A stretch of DNA of 64,000 bases from Bradyrhizobium jicamae (GCF_018130695.1 NZ_JAFCJX010000036.1:1-64000), one strand, 5' to 3'; positions 1-8,972 are shown, counted from the first letter of the stretch. Program-made: numbers and translations. Notes: generated by a model not told the origin, from the letters alone.

Positions 1-26
1 GAGCACGTATAAGCCGTAAAGCCATC

Positions 27-136
27 GCGCAGGGAAGGCCGGCGTGCCTCCGCTGCATTTGTATGCCCGTGTGCGCCCCTTTCTACCCATTGCGCACGGG
101 ACCTCGGGTGCAGCGTGCACCCGGTCTTCCCTGCGC
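27..136. repeat. Palindromic repeat with internal hairpins
   Basis: The outer arms are an 11-base perfect inverted repeat (27-37 and 126-136). Between them lie two further inverted repeats, one built on CCCGTGTGCGC/GCGCACGGG and one on GGGTGCAGCGTGCACCC, so one strand can fold into a multi-branched structure. It resembles a repeat I know from Bradyrhizobium intergenic regions; no second copy was seen in this window. Confidence 0.65.
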
Positions 137-256
137 CCTCTACCAAGTCAGAGGGCGGAACGAGATGCAAAGCTCGGACAGAACATGTCGCGAGAACGTA
201 GAGATGCGTCCTGAAGGACTGACCGAATTTGGCGGCGATTAACGTATGGCCGAGAA

Positions 257-333
257 TGGCGCGCCCGGAACGATTCGAACGTCCGACCCCCAGATTCGTA
301 GTCTGGTGCTCTATCCAGCTGAGCTACGGGCGC
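257..333 (-). tRNA. tRNA-Arg (anticodon ACG)
   Basis: Read on the minus strand this 77-base stretch folds as a tRNA. The acceptor stem is GCGCCCG paired with CGGGCGC. There is a D-arm with AGCTCAGCTGGATAGAGC, an anticodon stem CCAGA/TCTGG enclosing the loop CTACGAA (anticodon ACG, arginine CGN codons), and a T-arm with GTTCGAATC. The CCA tail is encoded (TGG at 257-259 on the plus strand). Short ORFs that cross this region on either strand are translations of the tRNA and are not genes. Confidence 0.97.
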
Positions 334-498
334 GTTTTCGGCGGAGGGCCCTGGTGGGCATCCGGGATATGGCCCGGACAAGTCCGCGAAAGAGCGCACT
401 TGCTACTAGCTCCGGCCGCGATTGGCAAGCTCCGGATCGCGGGAAATGGTCAACGATTTGCGCATGATTGGGGCCCGAAACCGGCCGGATCGGACAAC

Positions 499-1971
499 TC
501 AGGCCCTTGCGCGCTCGTTGCGGATGGAGAGCAGTTCCACCGGGCGGTCCGGGATCGAGACCCGGAAGGTGGCGCCGATCGTGCCCTCGACCAGATGGAT
601 GTCGCCGCCATGGGCGCGGATCAGCTCGGCGGCAATGGCGAGGCCAAGGCCGCTGCCGCCGGGGCGGCCGGAGGTCTGGAACGCCTCGAACAGGTGCTCG
701 CGCGCCTTCGCCGGCACGCCGGGGCCGGTGTCGGAGACCTCGATGATCGCAACCGTCCCCTCGCGGCGGCCGGTGATGCGGATCTGCAGGGCGCCGTCAC
801 CCGCGGGCCGGCTCTCCAGCGCCTGCGCGGCATTGCGCACCAAATTGAGCAGTACGCGGAACAGCTGATCGGGATCGGCGTCGATGGTCAGCCCGCGCTC
901 GATCGCGCTGATCCAGGTGATGGTGACGTCGGTGGCGAGGCCGGCCGATTCGCGCACCTCGACCACCGCCGGCTCGACGGGGATCATGCGGCGGTCGGGC
1001 GCGGCCTCCTGCGCGCGGCCGTAGGACAGCGTCGACTGGCAGAACGCGATGGCGCGCTCCAGCGAGCGCAGCAGCTTTGGCGCAAAACGCTGCACCCGCG
1101 GATCCGGCACGCTGGCGAGCTGGTCCGACAGCAGCTGCGAGGACGCCAGCAGGTTGCGCAGATCGTGGTTGATCTTGGAGACGGCGAGGCCGAGCGCGGC
1201 GAGCCGGCTTTTCTGATGCAGCATCGAGACCAGGTCGCGCTGCATGTCCGAGAGCTCGCGCTCGGCCACCCCGATCTCGTCGCCGCGCTGGCTCGGCACG
1301 ATGATTCGCGCCGCGCTTTCCGGGTTTTCGTGGAAGCCGACCAGATTCGCCGTCAGCCGCCGCATCGGCCGGACAAAGAGATAATGGAGCGCCAGATAGA
1401 CCAGCGCCGAGGTGATGCCGGCGATCAGGAGCGAGACCACCAGCACATTGCGCGAGAAGCGGTACATCGCCTGCCGCAGCGGCTTCTCGTCGATCACGAC
1501 CTCGATGAACTGGGCCTGGCCCGGCGCCGCGCCGACCACGCGGATGGTCTGGTCGCCATGCTCCAGCATGATCTCAAAGGCGTCGACGATGGCCGACCAT
1601 ACCGTCATGGTGCGCATGTCGACGTCATGGTCGATCGCGGCCGGCAGATCGGCGCTGGCGAGCAGCCGGCGCTGCTGGCCGAGCTTGATCGCGACGGCCC
1701 GCGCCCCGATGCTGGTCAGGATCTGCCGCGCCAGCGACTCCGGCACCATGCCGGAGGGGGCGGCGTCGAGCACCAGGGCTGCGGTATTGGCCGCCGCGAG
1801 ACGGTCGTTCAGGCGATTGACCCGGAAGTTGGCGATGGCGGGGACATAGATCAGCATCCCGGCGATCATCGCCAGGGGAATGGTCAGGAGCAGCAATTTG
1901 CCCGACAGCCCAAGCCTTCCAGGAGGCTTCGGCCGCGGGTTTTGCGTCATTGCCTGGTCGGTCACAGCCAA
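499..1971 (-). CDS. Orphan membrane sensor histidine kinase
   Basis: 490-residue sensor kinase that autophosphorylates on histidine in response to an unknown signal. A first membrane segment lies at about residues 24-47, followed by a periplasmic loop of about 125 residues and a second segment at about 175-200. A HAMP-like linker follows, then an H-box with KINHDLRN (His269). The HATPase_c domain shows the N-box NLVRN (376-380), DTGPG (414-418) and GLGLA (441-445). The sensing loop matches no named domain I recognise. No response regulator lies next to it, so its partner must be elsewhere. An in-frame Met at residue 8 is an alternative start. Confidence 0.88.
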   Translation of the reverse strand: MAVTDQAMTQNPRPKPPGRLGLSGKLLLLTIPLAMIAGMLIYVPAIANFRVNRLNDRLAAANTAALVLDAAPSGMVPESLARQILTSIGARAVAIKLGQQRRLLASADLPAAIDHDVDMRTMTVWSAIVDAFEIMLEHGDQTIRVVGAAPGQAQFIEVVIDEKPLRQAMYRFSRNVLVVSLLIAGITSALVYLALHYLFVRPMRRLTANLVGFHENPESAARIIVPSQRGDEIGVAERELSDMQRDLVSMLHQKSRLAALGLAVSKINHDLRNLLASSQLLSDQLASVPDPRVQRFAPKLLRSLERAIAFCQSTLSYGRAQEAAPDRRMIPVEPAVVEVRESAGLATDVTITWISAIERGLTIDADPDQLFRVLLNLVRNAAQALESRPAGDGALQIRITGRREGTVAIIEVSDTGPGVPAKAREHLFEAFQTSGRPGGSGLGLAIAAELIRAHGGDIHLVEGTIGATFRVSIPDRPVELLSIRNERARA

Positions 1972-2164
1972 GGAGGCCTTGTTGGGCGCAGGGGCTCAAA
2001 AGATGCGGTGCCGCCCCCGGGCCGGTCAAATTACGGATCGCTCATGTTGGCGGGTTCCGACGCGCCGGGAGGAGCCATCCTCACGGCTAAAAACCCCGCG
2101 AAAACAGATATACTCGCCCCAATTGCGACCTTTCAAAGAACGCCCGTTGCGGCGCGCTGCGAGA

Positions 2165-2193
2165 TTGACGAAAAGGGGGCACTCCCTTATAAG
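2165..2193 (+). promoter_or_regulatory. Sigma70-type promoter of rpmH operon
   Basis: TTGACG (2165-2170) and TATAAG (2188-2193) are separated by exactly 17 bases, a near-consensus housekeeping promoter. It lies about 140 bases before rpmH in the otherwise gene-free stretch 1972-2335. Strong promoters are expected for rpmH-rnpA. The sequence match is direct; activity is inferred. Confidence 0.7.
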
Positions 2194-2335
2194 CCGCGCC
2201 AACTGTCCGCGGGTGGCCCGGTTCTTGACCGGGGGCGGCTCATTGGGGCCGCAAAACGGCTTGGTTTGGGCCTGCCGCATCACCGGACTTCATCTCAATA
2301 TATCGGCAAATTGCCCGGTCAGCGGAGAATTACCC

Positions 2336-2470
2336 GTGAAGCGGACTTATCAACCCAGCAAACTGGTGCGCAAGCGCCGTCACGGCTTCCGCGCCCGTCT
2401 CGCCACGGCCGGTGGCCGCAAGGTCCTCGCCGCGCGTCGTGCGCGTGGCCGCAAGCGCCTGAGCGCCTGA
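2336..2470 (+). CDS. rpmH: 50S ribosomal protein L34
   Basis: 44-residue ribosomal protein L34, a small highly basic protein of the large subunit. The sequence begins KRTYQPSKLVRKRRHGFRAR after the initiator and is nearly invariant across bacteria. The start codon is GTG at 2336; the longer open frame upstream is not coding. It is followed after 31 bases by rnpA, the classic rpmH-rnpA pair, with yidC and engB continuing the cluster. Confidence 0.97.
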   Translation: MKRTYQPSKLVRKRRHGFRARLATAGGRKVLAARRARGRKRLSA

Positions 2471-2501
2471 GCCCGGACGTCTCCTTCCAAGGAGATTCTT
2501 T

Positions 2502-2897
2502 ATGGATCGGCTAAGGCAGCGGGCGGACTTCCTCGCCGTTGCCAATGGCGCGCGGGCGAACAGCGCAGCCTTTGTGCTGCAGTCTCGCCAGCGCGACGAT
2601 GAGGGCCCGATCCGCGTCGGTTTCACCGTCACCAAGAAGAACGGTACCGCGACCGAGCGCAACCGCATCCGCCGCCGGCTTCGCGAACTGGTGAAGCGTT
2701 GCGACGTCATAACGATGCGACCGCACCATGATTATGTGCTAGTCGGCCGCCGTGACGCGCTGACCCGCGATTTTGCGACCATGCTTGACGATCTACGCTC
2801 GGCGCTGCGCCGCCTCGAGCGCGCGGCTCCCAAAGTAGCTAACAGCGGGACCGCCAACGACAAGGCGCGTAATCCGAACGGAATGACGAGACCTTAA
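2502..2897 (+). CDS. rnpA: Ribonuclease P protein component
   Basis: 131-residue protein subunit of RNase P, which helps the catalytic RNA trim 5' leaders from pre-tRNAs. The family signature RNRIRRRLRELVK occupies residues 53-65, in the RNA-binding helix, and the preceding FTVTKKNG strand is also typical. The last 25 residues (NSGTANDKARNPNG and on) form a low-complexity tail that is longer than in enteric RnpA. An AAGGAG-type ribosome site precedes the ATG. The stop lies 3 bases before yidC, and there is no yidD between them. Confidence 0.95.
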   Translation: MDRLRQRADFLAVANGARANSAAFVLQSRQRDDEGPIRVGFTVTKKNGTATERNRIRRRLRELVKRCDVITMRPHHDYVLVGRRDALTRDFATMLDDLRSALRRLERAAPKVANSGTANDKARNPNGMTRP

Positions 2898-2900
2898 GAG

Positions 2901-4778
2901 ATGTCCGACAACCGCAATACGATCCTTGCCGTCATTCTGTCCGGCCTGGTGCTGATCGCCTGGCAGTATTTCTACAACGTGCCGCAGATGGAAAAGCAGC
3001 GCGCCGAGGCCCAGCGGCAGTCCGAGCTGCAGAAGTCGACGCCGCAGGCGGCCCCGGGCCAGGGTCAGACCTCCGCCGCGCCCTCCCCGACCGACGGCAC
3101 ACCGGCCCAGCCCGGCGCAAGCACCGCGGTCGCCCCCGTGATCAGCCGCGAGACGGCGCTCGCCGCCAATCCGCGCGTCAAGATCGACACGCCGCGGCTG
3201 ACCGGTTCGATCTCGCTGAAGGGTGCACGCATCGACGACATCGCACTGGTGCAGTATCGCGAGACGGTCGATCCGCATTCGCCGCCGATCGTGCTGTTCT
3301 CGCCGTCGCAGACGGCTGCGCCCTATTACGCCGAGTTCGGCTGGGTGCCGTCGACCGGCTCGACCGCACGCCTCCCCGACCAGACCACGATGTGGCAGCA
3401 GGAGGGTTCTGGCGCGCTGACGCCGACCAGCCCGGTGACGCTGAAATACGACAATGGCGAGGGCCTCACCTTCCGCCGCACCATCTCGATCGACGACCGC
3501 TATCTGTTCAACATCAAGGACGAGGTCAGCAATGCCGGCAACGCGCCGGTCACGCTGTATCCGTTCGGGCTGATCTCGCGCCACGGCACGCCGCAGGTCT
3601 CCGGCTACTACATCCTGCATGAAGGCCTGATCGGCTATCTCGGCGACAAGGGCCTGCAGGAATACGCCTACAAGAAGATCGACGACGCGAAGAAGGAAAC
3701 CTTCGACGTCACCAATGGCTGGCTCGGCATGACCGACAAGTATTGGGCGTCGGCCTTGTTGCCGGACACCAATGCCAAGCTGAAGGTGCAGTATTCGTCG
3801 AAAGCGGTCGGCACCAGCCACAATTACCAGACCGACTATCTGCTGGAGCCGCAGACCATCGCGGTCGGCGCCACCGCCACCGCCAATGGACGGTTGTTCG
3901 CCGGCGCTAAGGAAGCCAGCGTCGTCGGCATCAACTTCCCGCTGGTCGGCTTCGGCGGCTACACCAAGCAGCTCGGCCTCAACCATTTCGACCTCTTGAT
4001 CGACTGGGGCTGGTTCTACTTCATCACCAAGCCGATGTTCCTCGGGCTCGACTGGTTCTTCCACCTGTTCGGCAATTTCGGCGTCTCGATCCTGCTCGTC
4101 ACCGTGATCGTGAAGCTGCTGTTCTTCCCGCTCGCCAACAAGTCCTATGCCTCGATGGCGAAGATGAAGTCGGTGCAGCCGCAGCTGCAGGCGCTGAAGG
4201 AGCGCTATCCCGACGACCGGGTGAAGCAGCAGCAGGAGATGATGGAGATCTACAAGAAGGAGAAGATCAACCCGATCGCCGGTTGTCTTCCCGTCGCGCT
4301 GCAGATCCCGGTGTTCTTCTCGCTCTACAAGGTGCTGTTCGTCACCATCGAAATGCGGCACGCGCCGTTCTTCGGCTGGATCAAGGACCTCTCGGCGCCG
4401 GACCCGACCAATCTGTTCACGCTGTTCGGCCTGATCCCGTTCGATCCCACGACGATTCCGGTGTTCGGCCATTATCTGTGGCTCGGCATCTGGCCGATCA
4501 TCATGGGCATCACGATGTGGTTCCAGATGAAGCTCAACCCGGCGCCGCCGGATCCGACACAGAAGATCATCTTCGACTGGATGCCGCTGATCTTCACCTT
4601 CATGCTGGCGGGCTTCCCGGCGGGTCTCGTGATCTACTGGGCCTGGAACAACACGCTCTCCGTGCTGCAGCAGAGCTTCATCATGCGCAAGAACGGCGTG
4701 AAGGTGGAGCTGTTCGATAATCTGAAGTCGATGTTTCAAAAAAAAAGCGTGACGACTGAAACGAAGAAAGCGACGTAG
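2901..4778 (+). CDS. yidC: Membrane protein insertase YidC
   Basis: 625-residue inner-membrane insertase that integrates proteins with or without SecYEG. Residues 4-24 form the N-terminal anchor. A Pro/Gln/Ala-rich linker (about 33-75) and a large periplasmic beta domain (about 80-350) follow. The conserved five-helix insertase core begins near residue 365 and contains the cytoplasmic hairpin rich in K, Q and M (KMKSVQPQLQALKERYPDDR). The C-terminus is short and basic. The length and layout are those of a Gram-negative YidC. It is the third gene of the rpmH cluster. Confidence 0.97.
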   Translation: MSDNRNTILAVILSGLVLIAWQYFYNVPQMEKQRAEAQRQSELQKSTPQAAPGQGQTSAAPSPTDGTPAQPGASTAVAPVISRETALAANPRVKIDTPRLTGSISLKGARIDDIALVQYRETVDPHSPPIVLFSPSQTAAPYYAEFGWVPSTGSTARLPDQTTMWQQEGSGALTPTSPVTLKYDNGEGLTFRRTISIDDRYLFNIKDEVSNAGNAPVTLYPFGLISRHGTPQVSGYYILHEGLIGYLGDKGLQEYAYKKIDDAKKETFDVTNGWLGMTDKYWASALLPDTNAKLKVQYSSKAVGTSHNYQTDYLLEPQTIAVGATATANGRLFAGAKEASVVGINFPLVGFGGYTKQLGLNHFDLLIDWGWFYFITKPMFLGLDWFFHLFGNFGVSILLVTVIVKLLFFPLANKSYASMAKMKSVQPQLQALKERYPDDRVKQQQEMMEIYKKEKINPIAGCLPVALQIPVFFSLYKVLFVTIEMRHAPFFGWIKDLSAPDPTNLFTLFGLIPFDPTTIPVFGHYLWLGIWPIIMGITMWFQMKLNPAPPDPTQKIIFDWMPLIFTFMLAGFPAGLVIYWAWNNTLSVLQQSFIMRKNGVKVELFDNLKSMFQKKSVTTETKKAT

Positions 4779-4804
4779 GACTTCGACCGACAGTCTCAAG
4801 ATCG

Positions 4805-4928
4805 TCATGCCCGGCCTTGTGCCGGGCATCCACGTCTTGGAGGCTGACAAAAGCGCAAGCAGTGGATGGCCGGGCGTAGGCGAGCGGAAGCGACGCCGTC
4901 CTTCAGACGGCTATGCCCGGCCATGACG
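4805..4928. repeat. Palindromic repeat (TCATGCCCGG family)
   Basis: CGTCATGCCCGG at the left end and CCGGCCATGACG at the right end are inverted copies, with smaller hairpins between. The left hairpin (GCCCGGCCTTGTGCCGGGC followed by ATCCACGTCTT) recurs in reverse at 13523-13561. The element fills the yidC-engB gap and creates a false in-frame ATG upstream of engB. Confidence 0.8.
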
Positions 4929-4940
4929 GTAGTGAGACAC

Positions 4941-5594
4941 ATGACCACCGAACCCGATGCGGGGCTGATCGAGCAGGGACGAAAGCTGTTCGCCGGCGAC
5001 TGGCGCTTCATCTGGGCGTCGCCCTCGATCGAGACGCTGCCGCCGATGGCCGGGCTCGAGGTTGCCTTCGCCGGCCGCTCCAATGTCGGCAAGTCGAGCC
5101 TGATCAACGCGCTGACCGGCCGCAGCAATCTGGCGCGCACCTCGCACACGCCGGGCCGCACCCAGGAACTGATCTTCTTCGAGGGCCCCGAGAAGGCCAA
5201 CTTCCGCCTCGTCGACATGCCCGGCTATGGCTACGCCTCCGCGCCCAAGACCCAGGTCGCGTCCTGGACCGCGCTGATCCACAAATACCTGCTCGGCCGC
5301 GCCACGCTGGCGCGGGTCTATGTGCTGATCGACGCCCGCCACGGCATCAAGGACGTCGACCAGGAGGTGCTGAAGACGCTCGACAAGTCCGCCGTCAGCT
5401 ACCAGGTCGTGCTGACCAAGGCCGATCAGGTCAAGGCGGCCGCGTTGCAGAGCATGATGGCCGACACATCAGCCGCGCTCGCCAAGCACCCCGCCGCGTT
5501 CCCCGAGGTGCTGGTCACGTCGTCGCGGTCAGGCGGCGGCATGCCGGAACTGCGCGCCGCCATGGTCCGGCTGATCGAAGAGCGGCGCCGATGA
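4941..5594 (+). CDS. engB: Ribosome biogenesis GTPase EngB/YihA
   Basis: 217-residue GTPase of the EngB/YsxC family that acts in assembly of the large ribosomal subunit. G1 is GRSNVGKS (45-52), G3 is DMPG (92-95) and G4 is TKAD (159-162), with the family motif GYGYA following G3. I start it at the ATG of MTTEPDAGL because the frame upstream is the translation of a palindromic repeat; an ATG at 4923 is a weaker alternative. Its stop overlaps the start of the next gene. Confidence 0.94.
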   Translation: MTTEPDAGLIEQGRKLFAGDWRFIWASPSIETLPPMAGLEVAFAGRSNVGKSSLINALTGRSNLARTSHTPGRTQELIFFEGPEKANFRLVDMPGYGYASAPKTQVASWTALIHKYLLGRATLARVYVLIDARHGIKDVDQEVLKTLDKSAVSYQVVLTKADQVKAAALQSMMADTSAALAKHPAAFPEVLVTSSRSGGGMPELRAAMVRLIEERRR

Positions 5595-5959
5595 ACGGTC
5601 TCTCCCGGATCCTGATCGCCCTCGCAGCAACGATGGGCGCATGCGGCGTGATGCTGGCGGCTGCGGCTGCGCACCTGCCCGATGCCGCGCGGCTGGCCTC
5701 GGCCTCCTCGATGCTGCTGTTTCACGGCATCGCCGTGCTCGCGATCGTTGCGCTCGCCGATCGCGCCATCGTTCATGCCAGGATCGGAATCGTCGCAGCA
5801 GTCGGCTTTGTCATGTCAGCGTCATTGTTCGCCGGCGACCTCAGCCTGCGCCAATATGCCGGCCACGGCCTGTTTCCAATGGCGGCACCGACCGGCGGAA
5901 CGCTGCTGATTGCGAGCTGGGTCGTGCTGGCCATCGCGGCGGCGTGGCCGAAACGTTGA
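5591..5959 (+). CDS. DUF423 family small membrane protein
   Basis: 122-residue protein made almost entirely of four hydrophobic segments (about 5-25, 40-58, 62-82, 97-117). The family (DUF423/YwdK) is widespread and uncharacterised. The Gly/Ala-rich first helix and the AAAAHLPD and MAAPTGGTLL motifs fit. The ATG overlaps the engB stop by 4 bases, so the two are probably translationally coupled. No function can be assigned. Confidence 0.85.
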   Translation: MNGLSRILIALAATMGACGVMLAAAAAHLPDAARLASASSMLLFHGIAVLAIVALADRAIVHARIGIVAAVGFVMSASLFAGDLSLRQYAGHGLFPMAAPTGGTLLIASWVVLAIAAAWPKR

Positions 5960-5964
5960 TGATT

Positions 5965-6088
5965 CTCGTGTCCCGGGCGCGGTGCAGCGTGCAACGCTGC
6001 TCCGCAGAACCGGGACCCAGTTTGCGGCCACATGGGCCCCGGCTCTGCAGCGCGTCGCTGTCGCGCCGCACTGCGTCCGGGGCACGAG
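5965..6088. repeat. Palindromic repeat (CTCGTGTCCCGG family)
   Basis: The element runs from CTCGTGTCCCGG to CCGGGGCACGAG, with inner segments GCGGTGCAGCGTGC and CTGCGCAGAACCGGGACCCA-type arms. The same family occurs at 24542-24676, where the order of arms is preserved. It fills most of the 216-base gap before argB. Confidence 0.8.
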
Positions 6089-6175
6089 ACCAGCAATGCA
6101 TAACCCCTCTTTGCGCCCTGCCCGGCAATCGGATAGAACCCCGCCCGACCCTCCGCTGACGACGAGATCCGCTCC

Positions 6176-7069
6176 ATGACCGACACGATCATCAGCCCGC
6201 TCGATCAGGCCCGCATCCTGTCCGAGGCGCTGCCGCATATGCAGGAATATGACGAAGAGACGATCGTCATCAAATATGGCGGCCATGCCATGGGCGCCGA
6301 GGACACGGCGAAGGCCTTTGCGCGCGACATCGTGCTGCTCGAGCAGACCGCGATCAATCCGGTGGTCGTGCATGGCGGCGGGCCGCAGATCGCGACCATG
6401 CTCAAGCGCCTCGGCATCCAGTCGGAGTTCGCGGCCGGCCTGCGCATCACCGATGCCGCGACCATCGAGATCGTCGAGATGGTGCTCGCCGGCTCCGTCA
6501 ACAAGCAGATCGTCGGCTACATCAACGAGGCCGGCGGCAAGGCCGTGGGGCTGTCAGGCAAGGACGGCAACATGGTGAAGGCGTCGAAGACGACGCGTAC
6601 CATGATCGACCCGGATTCCAACATCGAGAAGGCGATCGATCTCGGCTTCGTCGGCGACCCCGAGAAGGTCGACCTCACGCTGCTCAACCAGCTGATCGGC
6701 TATGAGCTGATCCCGGTGCTGGCGCCACTGGCGACCTCGCAGGACGGCCAGACGCTGAACGTCAACGCCGACACCTTTGCCGGCGCGATCGCCGGTGCGC
6801 TGAAAGCCAAGCGCCTCTTGCTGCTGACCGACGTGCCCGGCGTGCTCGACAAGTCCAAGACGCTGATCCCCGATCTGTCGATCAAGGACGCCCGCAAGCT
6901 GATCGCCGACGGCACCATCTCCGGCGGCATGATCCCGAAGGTCGAGACCTGCATCTACGCGCTCGAACAGGGCGTGCAGGGCGTCGTGATCATCGACGGC
7001 AAGATGCAGCACGCGGTGCTGCTCGAGCTCTTCACCAACCAGGGCACCGGCACGCTGATCCATAAGTGA
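6176..7069 (+). CDS. argB: Acetylglutamate kinase
   Basis: 297-residue enzyme that phosphorylates N-acetyl-L-glutamate in the second step of arginine biosynthesis. The phosphate-binding KYGGHAMG (33-40) and substrate-binding VVVHGGGPQI (63-72) motifs are intact. The C-terminal half contains the nucleotide site, LLLLTDVPGVLD and SGGMIPKVE. The length is usual for the family. It is followed directly by an overlapping, unrelated DUF1036 gene; no other arg gene is adjacent. Confidence 0.97.
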   Translation: MTDTIISPLDQARILSEALPHMQEYDEETIVIKYGGHAMGAEDTAKAFARDIVLLEQTAINPVVVHGGGPQIATMLKRLGIQSEFAAGLRITDAATIEIVEMVLAGSVNKQIVGYINEAGGKAVGLSGKDGNMVKASKTTRTMIDPDSNIEKAIDLGFVGDPEKVDLTLLNQLIGYELIPVLAPLATSQDGQTLNVNADTFAGAIAGALKAKRLLLLTDVPGVLDKSKTLIPDLSIKDARKLIADGTISGGMIPKVETCIYALEQGVQGVVIIDGKMQHAVLLELFTNQGTGTLIHK

Positions 7070-8136
7070 TGGCAGACGCGGACGCGCGCATGACGGCGGT
7101 GATCGCGAGGAAGGCAAAGCCCCGCCGGTCGCCGCTGGCGCGCTTCGTGATGTCATTGCCGGCAGCCGCCGTCTCGGTGCTGTTCTCCGCGGCGCCGGCG
7201 CATGCGGACCTCAAACTCTGCAACCGCATGAGCTACGTCGTCGAGGCTGCGATCGGCATCGATGACAAGGCGGCGACCGCGACGCGCGGCTGGTTCCGGA
7301 TCGATCCCGCCACCTGCCGCGTCGTGGTGCAGGGCGCGCTGACCGCCGACCGCGTACTGCTGAACGCGCGGGCGCTCGGCGTCTACGGCTCCTCGCCGAT
7401 CCCGCAGAACGGCACCGATACGCTCTGTGTCGCCCAGGACAATTTCGTCATCGCCGCCGCGCGGCAATGCCGCTCCGGCCAGGCGCCGGCGCAGTTCACC
7501 CAGATCACGCCGACGAAGACCGATGACGGCAATCTCGTCGCCTATCTCGCCGAGGACAGCGAATATGACGACGAGCAGGCGCGGCTCGCCGGCATTCAGC
7601 GGCTGCTGGTGATCGCGGGTTACGACGCCGCGCCGATCGACGGCGTCGACGGGCCGAAGACGCAAGCCGCATTGTCCGCCTTCCTGAAGAGCCGCGGGCT
7701 GTCCAGCGACGTCATGCAGTCGCCGAACTTCTTCACCACCATGGTCGATGCCGTGCAGAAACCGTCATCCTCGGGCCTGACCTGGTGCAACGACACGCCG
7801 CACCGGATCATGGCGGCGGTGGCGACCGACGACGGCAAGACCGTGACCAGCCGCGGCTGGTACCGGATCGATCCCGGCAAGTGCCTGCATCCCGACGTCA
7901 CGGGCACGCCGAAGCAGATATTTTCCTTCGCGGAGGCCGTCGATACCGAGAACCGCACCATCAAGATCAAGGACAAGCCCCTGAACTGGGGCGGCGTGAC
8001 ACAGCTCTGCACCCGCGAGAGCAAATTCGAAGTCAACGAACAGGGCGACTGCGCAAGCCGCGGCCTCGCCGCGATCGGCTTTACGCCGGTCGACATGACC
8101 AGCGGCGGCAAAACGCTGCGCTTTGCGATGCCGTGA
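7069..8136 (+). CDS. Exported DUF1036-PGB-DUF1036 protein
   Basis: 355-residue exported protein. A basic N-terminus and hydrophobic stretch end in a likely signal cleavage after SAAPAHA (about residue 43). Two DUF1036 modules follow, each with a pattern LCN..S..V..A and RGWFRIDP/RGWYRIDP. Between them lies a peptidoglycan-binding-like segment (GYDAAPIDGVDGPKTQAALS). DUF1036 is a conserved periplasmic domain of unknown function. The ATG sits on the argB stop (ATGA-type junction), which suggests coupling. The duplicated module and the wall-binding-like insert suggest a role at the cell envelope, but that is inference. Confidence 0.82.
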   Translation: MADADARMTAVIARKAKPRRSPLARFVMSLPAAAVSVLFSAAPAHADLKLCNRMSYVVEAAIGIDDKAATATRGWFRIDPATCRVVVQGALTADRVLLNARALGVYGSSPIPQNGTDTLCVAQDNFVIAAARQCRSGQAPAQFTQITPTKTDDGNLVAYLAEDSEYDDEQARLAGIQRLLVIAGYDAAPIDGVDGPKTQAALSAFLKSRGLSSDVMQSPNFFTTMVDAVQKPSSSGLTWCNDTPHRIMAAVATDDGKTVTSRGWYRIDPGKCLHPDVTGTPKQIFSFAEAVDTENRTIKIKDKPLNWGGVTQLCTRESKFEVNEQGDCASRGLAAIGFTPVDMTSGGKTLRFAMP

Positions 8137-8146
8137 CAAAATCATC

Positions 8147-8878
8147 ATGACAGACTCACCACGCACTTTCGATCACGTCGACACCTGGGTGTTCGATCTC
8201 GACAACACGCTGTACCCGCATCACGTCAATCTGTGGCAGCAGGTCGATGCGCGGATCGAAGAGTTCGTCAGCAACTGGCTGAAGGTGACACCGTCAGAAG
8301 CGCGACGGATCCAGAAGGATTACTATCTGCGCTACGGCACCACGATGCGCGGCATGATGACCGAGCACGACGTGCGCGCCGATGATTACCTCGCCTATGT
8401 GCATGCGATCGACCACTCGCCGCTGGAGCCGAACCCGGCGATGGGCGCCGCGATTTCAAAACTCCCCGGGCGCAAGCTGATCCTGACCAATGGCTCGGTC
8501 GACCACGTCGACGCGGTGCTGGCGCGGCTCGGCATCGGCGAGCATTTCGACGGCGTGTTCGACATCATCGCCGCCGACTTCGAGCCCAAGCCGGCGCCGC
8601 AGACCTATCAAAAGTTCCTGACGCTGCACGGTGTCGATCCCACGAGATCGGCAATGTTCGAGGACCTCGCCCGCAACCTCGTCGTGCCGCACCAGCTCGG
8701 CATGACCACCGTGCTTGTCGTGCCCGATGGCAGCCAGGAGGTGGTGCGCGAGGATTGGGAACTGGAAGGCCGCGGCGCCGGCCATGTCGACCATGTCACG
8801 GATGATCTGACGGGATTCTTGCAGGGGCTACGCACGTCCTCACCACGTCATCCTGGCGAACGCGACGAGTGGAGATAA
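8147..8878 (+). CDS. HAD-family pyrimidine 5'-nucleotidase
   Basis: 243-residue HAD hydrolase. Motif I is FDLDNTLYP (16-24), with the nucleophile Asp in DLDNT. Motif II is LTNGS near residue 113, and the acidic motif is MFEDLARN. The family groups with yeast Sdt1/Phm8-like pyrimidine 5'-nucleotidases that dephosphorylate nucleoside monophosphates. The start at 8147 gives the canonical N-terminus; an upstream in-frame ATG lies within the previous gene. The downstream neighbour is dapD, in the same orientation. Confidence 0.88.
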   Translation: MTDSPRTFDHVDTWVFDLDNTLYPHHVNLWQQVDARIEEFVSNWLKVTPSEARRIQKDYYLRYGTTMRGMMTEHDVRADDYLAYVHAIDHSPLEPNPAMGAAISKLPGRKLILTNGSVDHVDAVLARLGIGEHFDGVFDIIAADFEPKPAPQTYQKFLTLHGVDPTRSAMFEDLARNLVVPHQLGMTTVLVVPDGSQEVVREDWELEGRGAGHVDHVTDDLTGFLQGLRTSSPRHPGERDEWR

Positions 8879-8972
8879 GTCGGCCCGGAGTCAGCCTTGA
8901 CTCTCCAGCCCCAAATCCCGAAAAGGCCTCCAAATTCCCCGTCACAAATCTGCCGCGCCCGAGGAAATCCCG

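Noticed and set aside
148..399. Short minus-strand ORF at the left edge
   Set aside because: Its central residues (PVAQLDRAPDYESGG and on) are the translation of tRNA-Arg, a well-known artefact.
2026..2283. 85-codon minus-strand ORF before rpmH
   Set aside because: It overlaps the rpmH promoter, has no ribosome site and no recognisable features.
229..2514. 761-codon plus-strand open frame
   Set aside because: Antisense to the sensor kinase, and it runs through the tRNA and rpmH regions; composition is that of a GC-rich shadow frame.
2793..4850. 685-codon minus-strand open frame
   Set aside because: Antisense of yidC, with His/Arg/Asp-rich shadow composition.
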